This document shows positions 7,118 to 12,590 of a DNA stretch of 12,590 nt, one piece after another. Position numbers and translations under genes: made by a program. This DNA comes from Anaerolineales bacterium (GTDB lineage: Bacteria; Chloroflexota; Anaerolineae; Anaerolineales; Villigracilaceae), in contig JAEURF010000019.1 of the NCBI GenBank assembly GCA_016789205.1, positions 1-12,590 on the forward strand, given 5' to 3'. The notes beneath the pieces were generated by a model. It had not been told where the DNA came from. It saw only the letters and a list, made by a program, of their open reading frames with translations, and made no database searches. The first letter of the stretch is position 1; every line of letters begins with the position of its first letter.

Positions 7118-7722
7118 AACTCTTCCTCGCTTTCAAGCGGAGAAGCACCTGCCAATAATAAATATGAACCAATTGTGCCTAAGCCTAAATTGACAAGCGC
7201 AAGCAAACCTGTAACGAGAATTGCGCTTTCGACGGCGGCATACAAAACTTCAAAGCCTGCTAACATGGTGAGCAAGCCGAGAATCACTCTCAATAAGTTA
7301 GAAGTCACTCCCAAGTGAACAATGCCGCCACCAATTAATAACAAACCTCCAGCGATAACTGGCAAGCCTAAGCCCGGAATTGCGGCTTCAATCCGCGGTG
7401 CGGCTCCGGCTGTGACGAGTGCAATGATGCCCATTAATGCAACTCGAAAAAATTCGCCACGCGGAAAAAATGAATCTTCTTCTTGTTCGATGTTTGTCAA
7501 ACCGAGCCGTGTCATACCTAAGATGGCGACGACCATCCAACCTGTGATTAATTTTGCAGAACCCATTACAAATGGTAGGTGACGTGTTACTAACCAAAGC
7601 ATGGCAAGATATTGCAATGCCAATGCACCCAAACTGATGCGCCAATCTGTATTAATTAACATGGCTGTGGCTGTGACGAGGATTAATGCCACTGCAATCC
7701 ATGAAACAATTTCAGGCAACAT
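7114..7722 (-). CDS. HyfE/NuoK-like small membrane subunit
   Basis: A 202-residue protein with about six hydrophobic helices. The C-terminal part (about 138-190) resembles the three-helix NuoK/MrpC fold: GFEVLYAAVE aligns with the NuoK GLEIM motif and keeps a glutamate (Glu158). The second NuoK glutamate region is represented by LVNLGLGTIGSYLL, without an acidic residue. The extra N-terminal helices and overall length match HyfE (about 216 residues) better than NuoK (about 100). The C-terminus is acidic (ESEEEL). The gene starts one base pair after the upstream stop codon and overlaps the downstream start (ATGA), so the three genes are almost certainly co-translated and likely form one membrane complex. 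The HyfE assignment rests on pattern and context. Confidence 0.65.
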   Translation of the reverse strand: MLPEIVSWIAVALILVTATAMLINTDWRISLGALALQYLAMLWLVTRHLPFVMGSAKLITGWMVVAILGMTRLGLTNIEQEEDSFFPRGEFFRVALMGIIALVTAGAAPRIEAAIPGLGLPVIAGGLLLIGGGIVHLGVTSNLLRVILGLLTMLAGFEVLYAAVESAILVTGLLALVNLGLGTIGSYLLLAGASPLESEEEL

Positions 7723-7723
7723 A

Positions 7724-9274
7724 CTATGGACCTACCTGTGTAATTAAGGAAACAAATAAAACTAAAAATAATAACGTCCACATAATGCCGCCTTCGCCTT
7801 CAAGCGTTTGTGTGATGATTTGGCTTGTTCTGCCTAAAAGGCGATAGATAGACCATAAGCCTTGATATAAATTTGCGAGCCGTGATTCTGTGGATGAAAC
7901 CCAATGCGCGCGAACTGGGTTGAAGATGCGAAACCGCCGACTTGCCCAAACCAAGCCAAAGGTTAAGAAAGAGGCGATGATGGCTTGCAACCATGCGCCG
8001 ATTTGTGAAGCGCCGTCCCAGCCGATGAATCCCAATAGAACTTGAATCAAAATCAATAAAATAATTCCGGATGGATACACGGCTTGCATCCAAGCGGGTT
8101 GCTCATCTAATGCGTCGCGGTTGGCTGGGCGAAGGGCATGTCGTACAAAACCTGCCATCATTAAGGCTTGTGCAAGGATTACAAATGGAATAAAGAAACC
8201 TAAACTGCCAGTCCATACGCTGGCAGTTAAAGAAAACGGCAATGCTGAAATGCTGAATGCGCCAATCAGCATGATGCGATTCAACCAAATATTTTGTGCA
8301 GATGCAAGAAACAATGCGCCGCCGACAAGAATTAATGCACAACCCCATGCAATTGCACCGACTGGATTACCGCTTAATGCGGAAAGAATTGCAAGGGAGG
8401 CAATCCCAATCACCCAATGCGGACGTCCGTTTAATTCATCAGGCGCGCGAAGCCAAGTCCAACCGCCATATAGTGCGGCAATTAAAGTTAATATCATTAA
8501 GAAAGGTGTAAGGTTTGAACTTAAAATGCCAACAGGAATACGACCTAAAAGAATCAAACTAGATGCCGATGAAATCAAGCGAACGGCTGTCCCAAACCCG
8601 CGCCTTAAATTTGATTCGGATGAATAAGGTAGATGTAGCGGAAGCACGCCTAAACGTAAACCTGCCGCGATGACAAGGAAAATGCCGGCACGTGCAGACA
8701 TAGATTGAAACTCAAATGTATTTGCCTCTGAAATACTGACCATGCTTCCCCATAACAAAAATCCGATTCCCAGTGCGCGTGTTGAAAATGAAATCACCAC
8801 TCTTTCATTGTTTGACGCGCCATTAACTGACCTTAAATTAATTACCAGCTCTGTTAAATCTAAAGCTGACCACATCAACAACAAAGTCAATGGGTTATTT
8901 GAAGTCACTGCTAAAATGCCTGCACCGCCCAAAGCCAAAGTACCTGCCCAAATCAAAGAGTTGACATATACAGGTTGAGTAACCGCCGTTAATAAAATGG
9001 ATAAAGTCAACGCGGCGATACAAAGTGCAAAAGGAAACGAAATTCCGTCCGCTGTAAAAACGAGCGTTGAATTAAGCGCGTCCAGTGTTGGTATGCCGGG
9101 CAACCTTATGTTCAATGGCAATTGCACCAGCCATAAAAACACGCTTACAAAGCCAAACATTGCACCGCCAATTGCCACCAGCCACGTGTAACGTGCTTCT
9201 GGGCGCAAAATCCGCAAGCCAACCAATGCCAACGATGTGACAAAAAATAAACCACAAGAAATCAAAATCAACAT
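7724..9274 (-). CDS. Divergent NuoL/HyfB-like membrane subunit (proton antiporter family)
   Basis: First gene of the membrane operon, 516 residues with about 14 hydrophobic helices. Similarity to the antiporter-like subunits shows in a GLRLGVLPLHLP segment (205-216, normally KLGLxPFHxWLP), in DELNGRPHWVIGIASLAILSAL (279-300, corresponding to the DLKRLLAYSSI region), and in a C-terminal amphipathic stretch plus final helix (about 465-513), reminiscent of the NuoL/HyfB tail. The TM8 lysine is Asn282. The TM7 lysine is not obvious, the nearest basic residue being Arg232. The fifth-helix acid may be Asp139 or Glu142. Order (large, HyfE-like, large) matches hyfB-hyfE-hyfF with the catalytic subunits absent. 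The start ATG has no good Shine-Dalgarno; an extended -10 box lies 11 bp upstream, so the mRNA leader would be only a few bases. Confidence 0.75.
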   Translation of the reverse strand: MLILISCGLFFVTSLALVGLRILRPEARYTWLVAIGGAMFGFVSVFLWLVQLPLNIRLPGIPTLDALNSTLVFTADGISFPFALCIAALTLSILLTAVTQPVYVNSLIWAGTLALGGAGILAVTSNNPLTLLLMWSALDLTELVINLRSVNGASNNERVVISFSTRALGIGFLLWGSMVSISEANTFEFQSMSARAGIFLVIAAGLRLGVLPLHLPYSSESNLRRGFGTAVRLISSASSLILLGRIPVGILSSNLTPFLMILTLIAALYGGWTWLRAPDELNGRPHWVIGIASLAILSALSGNPVGAIAWGCALILVGGALFLASAQNIWLNRIMLIGAFSISALPFSLTASVWTGSLGFFIPFVILAQALMMAGFVRHALRPANRDALDEQPAWMQAVYPSGIILLILIQVLLGFIGWDGASQIGAWLQAIIASFLTFGLVWASRRFRIFNPVRAHWVSSTESRLANLYQGLWSIYRLLGRTSQIITQTLEGEGGIMWTLLFLVLFVSLITQVGP

Positions 9275-9285
9275 GGGATTGCTTA

Positions 9286-9314
9286 ATTGTATCAGTTTTC
9301 ATCATGTCATTGCG
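9286..9314 (-). promoter_or_regulatory. Extended -10 promoter of the membrane operon, using the edge of the repeat element
   Basis: On the minus strand a TGATACAAT extended -10 (TACAAT at 9291-9286) lies 11 bp before the ATG of the first membrane-subunit gene. Exactly 17 bp upstream is CGCAAT (9314-9309), part of the terminal repeat of the element at 9303-9388. CGCAAT is a poor match to TTGACA, so the TGn motif probably carries recognition. The same geometry recurs at 9377-9405 and 10770-10798. Confidence 0.5.
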
Positions 9315-9388
9315 AGCCGTAGGCAAAGCAACCTTCACATTATCAAGGAGATTGCTTCGTTGGGAAAACACCTCCTCGCAATAACATA
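9303..9388. repeat. MITE-like inverted-repeat element, copy 1 (divergent promoter region)
   Basis: Terminal arms ATGTCATTGCGAG (9304-9316) and CTCGCAATAACAT (9375-9387) are inverted repeats with one mismatch. Inside is a second inverted pair, AAGCAACCT (9326-9334) and GATTGCTTCG (9350-9359). The same four blocks in the same order occur at 10683-10781. Repeats with this wording (TCATTGCGAG ... GATTGCTTCG) are, from memory, scattered between genes in many bacterial genomes. There is no coding capacity. The element fills most of the 137-bp space between the divergent membrane operon and DUF3048 gene and supplies the -35 region of both. Confidence 0.8.
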
Positions 9389-9405
9389 ATCCTCTTTGGT
9401 ACAAT
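9377..9405 (+). promoter_or_regulatory. Extended -10 promoter of the DUF3048 gene, likely leaderless
   Basis: TGGTACAAT gives an extended -10 (TACAAT at 9400-9405) only six bases before the ATG at 9412, so transcription would begin at or next to the start codon. CGCAAT (9377-9382), in the right terminus of the repeat element, lies exactly 17 bp upstream. No ribosome site is present, as expected for a leaderless mRNA. Confidence 0.55.
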
Positions 9406-9411
9406 CCTTCC

Positions 9412-10680
9412 ATGACCTTTCGACCTATAAAACTAATCGGATTAGTTGGACTCTTTCTATTTTCCTGCGCTTCTCCAACCGCCTCACCACCTGATTTGAC
9501 ACCTGCTACTGTTCCCGCCAGCAATTTGCCTACACCCACACCCTTCCAACCTCAGACAGTTGATTCCCCAGACCCATACCTTGCATTAACCACGCCACAA
9601 GCCATTCCCACGTTTACACCTTACCCAACCAAATATGTGATTCAAGAAAATGTTAATGTACCAGTAGAAGTAAATCCATCCGCTCAAAGTAATTTAGTCA
9701 CATACAACCCATTGACCGGACTCGCCGTCAGCGACCCAACTTTATTACAACGCAGACCACTCGCCATCAAAATCGGCAACTCACCAGATTATGTTCGCCC
9801 GCAATCTGGGCTTTCATTGGCTGACCTCGCTTTTGAATATTACATCGAATATGGTGATACGAGATTCATCGCCGTGTTTTACAGCAACAATGCCGAGCGC
9901 GTGGGACCCGTCCGTTCAGGGCGTTATTTTGATGAGCATGTGACCCGCATGTATCATTCATTCTTTATGTTCAAAGGCGCAGACCCACGCGAATTAAATT
10001 ATCTCAAAGCCACAGATTTGAATGAATTTTTAGTCAGTGTCGGGATTGGGGAATGTCCACCTTATTTTATTGGTCCATATAAACGCGATTCATACAACAA
10101 CGTATTTTTCAATATGCTCAAATGGAATGCGTGTGTTGAAAAGAAAAGCTTAGATAATTCTCCGCAAACTATTAGTGGCGGATTTTTCTCCGAAGAAAGC
10201 CCACAATCTCCATTAACTGCTACGCGCGTGTACTCATATTATTCTGCCTATAGTTATAACTACTGGGAATATGACCCGCTTGCAAAAAACTATATCCGTT
10301 ATCAAGAAGCGAAAGATTTGGTGCGCGGAAATGCCGAAGCGTATGCGCCGCTGACCGATGACCTAACAGGCTTCCCGATTACGGCAGAGAACGTGGTCGT
10401 GATTTTCGTCCCGCATATTTTTGCCAATCCATATAATTCAGAGGATGAAGTCTATAACATTGACTTGATAGATTATGGCAATGCTTTTGTTTATCGTGAT
10501 GGACTTGCCATCCCAGCCTATTGGATTCGTGCTGAAGAACATCAACCGCTGTTGTTGACAACGTTAACAGGTGAGCCAATCTACTTGCGCCCTGGACAAA
10601 CCTTTTATCAAGTCTTAGGAGCGACATCTACTTATACAAATAACGGCACCGAATGGAGATTTGAATTTAGAACACCTTAA
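9412..10680 (+). CDS. DUF3048 (YerB-type) lipoprotein
   Basis: A 422-residue exported lipoprotein. The N-terminus is a short lipoprotein signal with lipobox LFSC, giving a lipidated Cys19, then a Pro/Thr-rich linker to about residue 75. The first DUF3048 domain follows, with YNPLTGL (98-104), RPLAIKIGN (115-123), RPQSGLSLADLAFEYYIEYG (129-148), and GPVRSGR (165-171). The C-terminal DUF3048 domain starts near residue 285 (WEYDPLAKNYIRYQ) and runs to the end, with GEPIYLRPGQTFYQVL (387-402). The biochemical role of the family is unknown; a cell-envelope function is inferred from lipidation. Start choice fits both the signal peptide and the leaderless promoter. It is the first plus-strand gene, followed by a repeat element and a zinc-ribbon membrane protein. 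Confidence 0.9.
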   Translation: MTFRPIKLIGLVGLFLFSCASPTASPPDLTPATVPASNLPTPTPFQPQTVDSPDPYLALTTPQAIPTFTPYPTKYVIQENVNVPVEVNPSAQSNLVTYNPLTGLAVSDPTLLQRRPLAIKIGNSPDYVRPQSGLSLADLAFEYYIEYGDTRFIAVFYSNNAERVGPVRSGRYFDEHVTRMYHSFFMFKGADPRELNYLKATDLNEFLVSVGIGECPPYFIGPYKRDSYNNVFFNMLKWNACVEKKSLDNSPQTISGGFFSEESPQSPLTATRVYSYYSAYSYNYWEYDPLAKNYIRYQEAKDLVRGNAEAYAPLTDDLTGFPITAENVVVIFVPHIFANPYNSEDEVYNIDLIDYGNAFVYRDGLAIPAYWIRAEEHQPLLLTTLTGEPIYLRPGQTFYQVLGATSTYTNNGTEWRFEFRTP

Positions 10681-10682
10681 CT

Positions 10683-10781
10683 CATGTCGTTGCGAGGAGG
10701 GTGTTCTTCCCGACGAAGCAACCTCATTAAATAGGGGATTGCTTCGCCACAAAGAATAAATGCATGGCTCGCAATGACATA
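10683..10781. repeat. MITE-like inverted-repeat element, copy 2
   Basis: Same build as the copy at 9303-9388: terminal arms ATGTCGTTGCGAG (10684-10696) and CTCGCAATGACAT (10768-10780) with one mismatch, and internal blocks AAGCAACCT (10716-10724) and GATTGCTTCG (10737-10746). It begins within three bases of the DUF3048 stop codon. Folded as RNA it would form a long hairpin that might protect or end the upstream mRNA. Its right arm supplies the region 17 bp upstream of the next gene's -10 box. Confidence 0.8.
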
Positions 10782-10798
10782 TATTACAGTGATAAAAT
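10770..10798 (+). promoter_or_regulatory. Extended -10 promoter of the zinc-ribbon gene, likely leaderless
   Basis: TGATAAAAT gives an extended -10 (TAAAAT at 10793-10798) six bases before the ATG at 10805. CGCAAT (10770-10775) in the terminus of the repeat element is exactly 17 bp upstream. No Shine-Dalgarno lies between, so a leaderless transcript is expected. The arrangement is identical to that at 9377-9405. Confidence 0.55.
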
Positions 10799-10804
10799 AA
10801 CCCC

Positions 10805-11326
10805 ATGACTTTCGACCCTGTCTTCCTCAGTAGCCTCACACTCATTCTCACAGCCTTTGCAGGCGCATTCATCATTGCCTTATGGGTCAGTTTAGTAATC
10901 TGGACGTACCGCGATATTCGCGCACGCACACGCGACCCATTGATTCAAACTTTAGCCGCCTTGTTAGTGGCAGTGTTAAATTTACCGGGTGTTTTGGTTT
11001 ATTTAATTCTGCGCCCGCCACGCACATTGGAAGAAGAATATCAACGCACACTGGAAGAAGAAGCATTGTTACAAGCCTTAGAAGATTTGCCCCTTTGCCC
11101 TGGCTGTGAAAGAAGAGTCAAAGAAGATTGGCAAATTTGCCCGAACTGTCATACCAAATTAAAGAAAACTTGTCATAACTGTTCAAAATTTATGGAACTC
11201 TCTTGGAATATTTGTCCGTTTTGTGGCACACCTGCACCGGGCATGAGATTAGAATCCACAAGTTTAGATGACGCCTTACGGGGCATGAAACTCACCGAAG
11301 AACAAAACGAACCTAAAAACGAATAA
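10805..11326 (+). CDS. Two-helix membrane protein with double zinc ribbon
   Basis: A 173-residue protein. Two hydrophobic segments (about 8-34 and 46-69) flank a basic loop (YRDIRARTRD), giving a hairpin membrane anchor. An acidic helical linker (about 74-95) leads to two CxxC...CxxC zinc ribbons: Cys98/Cys101 with Cys112/Cys115, and Cys123/Cys126 with Cys137/Cys140. All eight zinc ligands are present. The tail is acidic and hydrophilic. Such double zinc ribbons usually act in protein or nucleic-acid contacts; no specific function can be assigned. The next gene starts eight bases after its stop with a ribosome site overlapping the stop, so the two probably form an operon. Confidence 0.8.
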   Translation: MTFDPVFLSSLTLILTAFAGAFIIALWVSLVIWTYRDIRARTRDPLIQTLAALLVAVLNLPGVLVYLILRPPRTLEEEYQRTLEEEALLQALEDLPLCPGCERRVKEDWQICPNCHTKLKKTCHNCSKFMELSWNICPFCGTPAPGMRLESTSLDDALRGMKLTEEQNEPKNE

Positions 11327-11334
11327 AGGAAATC

Positions 11335-11862
11335 ATGTCCGAAAATCAACTTAAGGGATATTTTGCATTCGACGATTCAGATTTAATCGCAAACAGAGCA
11401 GGCAGACTTTCTCCAAAGCAAAATAAAAAAATAACCTCCAATGACCAATTTGCTCAACGCTTCATTCTTGGACTTGTAGTTGTTTGTATCGCGTTAGCAT
11501 TGTTCTTCATGTATAGAGTTTTTGTAGATTCGACCAACGTCGGCTCATGGATTGGCGCCGTATTGGCTATGTTTTTCACCACCTTATTTGGGCGTGGGTT
11601 ATTTAACAAAGTAGATTATTCTGTGCAAAAAGCTCAAGGCGAAGTGCAATTTGTAAAAGTAGAAAAATTATCTGGTTCGCCAACAGACCCAACCTATAAA
11701 CGCAAAAAAGTTGAAAGTTATGAAATGCACGTCGGCGGAGAATCTTTCAGCAATGCCAACCCTGCATTAATTGAATACATGCAAGGCGATGTGTATGCCG
11801 TCTATTACACAAAAACCACGCGGCAAATCCTTTCAGTTGAATACATTTCTAAAGGAAAATAA
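11335..11862 (+). CDS. Small two-helix membrane protein of unknown function
   Basis: A 175-residue protein I do not recognise. A hydrophilic N-terminal 40 residues precede two hydrophobic segments (about 43-63 and 70-88) separated by a short loop, then a soluble C-terminal domain (about 90-175) predicted to be beta-rich, with the phrase GDVYAVYYTKTTRQILSVEYI near the end. The start is supported by AAGGA (11326-11330) at a short spacing. It lies eight bases after the zinc-ribbon gene and is probably translated from the same mRNA. A role with that membrane protein is inferred from position only. Confidence 0.75.
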   Translation: MSENQLKGYFAFDDSDLIANRAGRLSPKQNKKITSNDQFAQRFILGLVVVCIALALFFMYRVFVDSTNVGSWIGAVLAMFFTTLFGRGLFNKVDYSVQKAQGEVQFVKVEKLSGSPTDPTYKRKKVESYEMHVGGESFSNANPALIEYMQGDVYAVYYTKTTRQILSVEYISKGK

Positions 11863-11898
11863 TCTTCTCAATCCCGAATGGATGACATAATTTTTAAA

Positions 11899-12020
11899 TA
11901 GACCTCTTGCAACAGTGCGCTAGAGAGCGCACACTACCCAATCAAATATTATTTTTCTCGTGTAGAAGGCGTTCTCTAACGCCGATGAGATATAAAATTT
12001 TGACTTATGCAAGAGGTCTA
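11899..12020. mobile_element. TA-flanked MITE-like element with paired hairpins
   Basis: A 122-bp non-coding element bounded by a perfect 13-bp inverted repeat, TAGACCTCTTGCA (11899-11911) and TGCAAGAGGTCTA (12008-12020). The outer TA on each side could be a target duplication, as left by IS630/mariner-type or some IS5-group transposases; no transposase is nearby. Inside are two hairpins: GTGCGCT-AGAG-AGCGCAC (11915-11932) and GGCGTT-CTCT-AACGCC (11968-11983). The second, read on the other strand, is a variant of the first, so the element is an imperfect large palindrome. It occupies most of the 209-bp gap before menC and may end the upstream operon. Confidence 0.75.
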
Positions 12021-12071
12021 ATATCTACGACACCCCGACGGGTCATTAAAATCTTTAGGTGATAAATCATA

Positions 12072-12590
12072 ATGAAAATAGACTCAATTACCTTACATCA
12101 CATCTCCATGCCGTTGGTTTCGGCGTTTGAAACCTCTTTCGGACGAGAAACGAATCGTGAATGTGTCATCATCGAAATTCATTCGGAAGGATTAATTGGC
12201 TATGGTGAATGTGTCGCCGCGCGTGACCCGGGCTATAGTTATGAAACCGCGCAAACTTCCATTCACGTCATCAAAGATTTTATTTCGGGGTTAATCAAAG
12301 GCAAAGAGATTAAAGACACAAATGATTTTCAAAATAAAGTCAGCGGTATTCGCGGACATCACCTCGCCAAAGCGGGCGTAGAAATGGCGCTTTGGGATTT
12401 GCTCGGTAAACGCGAGAATAAATCTTTACGAGAATTATTTGGCGGTATCAGAGAAAAAGTCGAAGTGGGAGTCTCGATTGGGATTCAAGAATCAAGCCAA
12501 ACCTTAGTCAGAAGCGTAGAAGATTATCTTAATCAAGGCTATGCGCGCGTCAAAATCAAAATCAAACCCGGTAGAGATGTTGAAGATGCA
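12072..12590 (+). CDS. menC: o-Succinylbenzoate synthase / N-acylamino acid racemase, 3' end missing
   Basis: The first 173 codons of an enolase-superfamily enzyme of the OSBS/NAAAR type. OSBS dehydrates SHCHC to o-succinylbenzoate in menaquinone synthesis; many members also racemise N-acylamino acids. Visible are the N-terminal capping domain (about 1-95, with GYGECVA at 43-49), AKAGVEMALWDLLGK (99-113), ELFGG (121-125), the family-typical EVGVSIGIQES (131-141), and KIKIKPG (161-167), whose K161-x-K163 is the catalytic lysine motif. The metal-binding Asp/Glu/Asp and second lysine lie beyond the right edge. A Shine-Dalgarno AGGTGA (12057-12062) sits nine bases upstream of the start; TAAAAT at 12047-12052 is a possible but weak -10. 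Distinguishing MenC from a pure racemase needs the neighbours outside the window. Confidence 0.88.
   Translation, partial: MKIDSITLHHISMPLVSAFETSFGRETNRECVIIEIHSEGLIGYGECVAARDPGYSYETAQTSIHVIKDFISGLIKGKEIKDTNDFQNKVSGIRGHHLAKAGVEMALWDLLGKRENKSLRELFGGIREKVEVGVSIGIQESSQTLVRSVEDYLNQGYARVKIKIKPGRDVEDA

Noticed and set aside
8121..8627. 168-codon plus-strand open frame
   Set aside because: Antisense to the first membrane-subunit gene, with no promoter or ribosome site and no recognisable motif.
9304..9387. Remnant of a transposase-bearing insertion sequence
   Set aside because: The element has inverted ends but only about 85 bp and no coding remnant; it is better described as a dispersed MITE-like repeat.
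9072..9539. 155-codon minus-strand open frame across the divergent region
   Set aside because: It reads through repeat element 1 and overlaps the starts of two well-supported genes; the middle is the translated repeat, not a protein family.
10615..10929. 104-codon minus-strand open frame across repeat element 2
   Set aside because: Same repeat-derived peptide text and overlap with two supported plus-strand genes.

Overview
The window looks like a chromosomal segment of a Chloroflexota bacterium, most likely class Anaerolineae. This is an inference from gene content: a DUF3048 lipoprotein followed by a membrane/double-zinc-ribbon protein, a divergent complex-I-like membrane operon, and a type-2 (OSBS/NAAAR) menC. 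AT-rich coding and abundant small intergenic repeats also fit. No rRNA, tRNA, CRISPR array, transposase or phage gene was seen.

Layout. Positions 1-9274 are all on the minus strand. Reading in the direction of transcription (right to left) there are: a tightly packed three-gene operon of NADH-dehydrogenase/antiporter-like membrane subunits (9274 to 5720); a cytosolic coiled-coil protein with its own promoter (5653-4466); the selenocysteine-specific elongation factor selB (4352-2472), followed after 3 bp by a PAS-containing sensor histidine kinase (2468-426); and the start of an SRAP/YedK-type abasic-site DNA-protein crosslinking protein (350 to beyond the left edge). Positions 9412 to the right edge are all on the plus strand: a DUF3048 lipoprotein, a two-helix membrane protein with a double zinc ribbon, a small two-helix membrane protein, and the first 173 codons of menC (o-succinylbenzoate synthase / N-acylamino acid racemase).

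Non-coding content. Two related ~85-98 bp inverted-repeat elements lie at 9303-9388 (in the divergent promoter region) and 10683-10781 (directly after the lipoprotein gene). An unrelated TA-flanked MITE-like element lies at 11899-12020. Heptanucleotide tandem arrays occur at 2859-2886, 3857-3884, 4391-4461 and 5696-5716; the first two are inside the selB reading frame.

Most notable signals. (1) Three genes or operons have an extended -10 box exactly 17 bp outside a terminal CGCAAT of the inverted-repeat elements, and two of them look leaderless. (2) The two large antiporter-like subunits have lost the lysines that normally carry protons, so the module may be a structural or regulatory relic, or do something other than ordinary proton pumping. 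(3) 7-bp repeat arrays recur at four loci, two of them incorporated in frame into an essential-looking translation factor. No complete new defence or mobile system is evident; the unusual material is the repeat/promoter architecture and the divergent membrane module.
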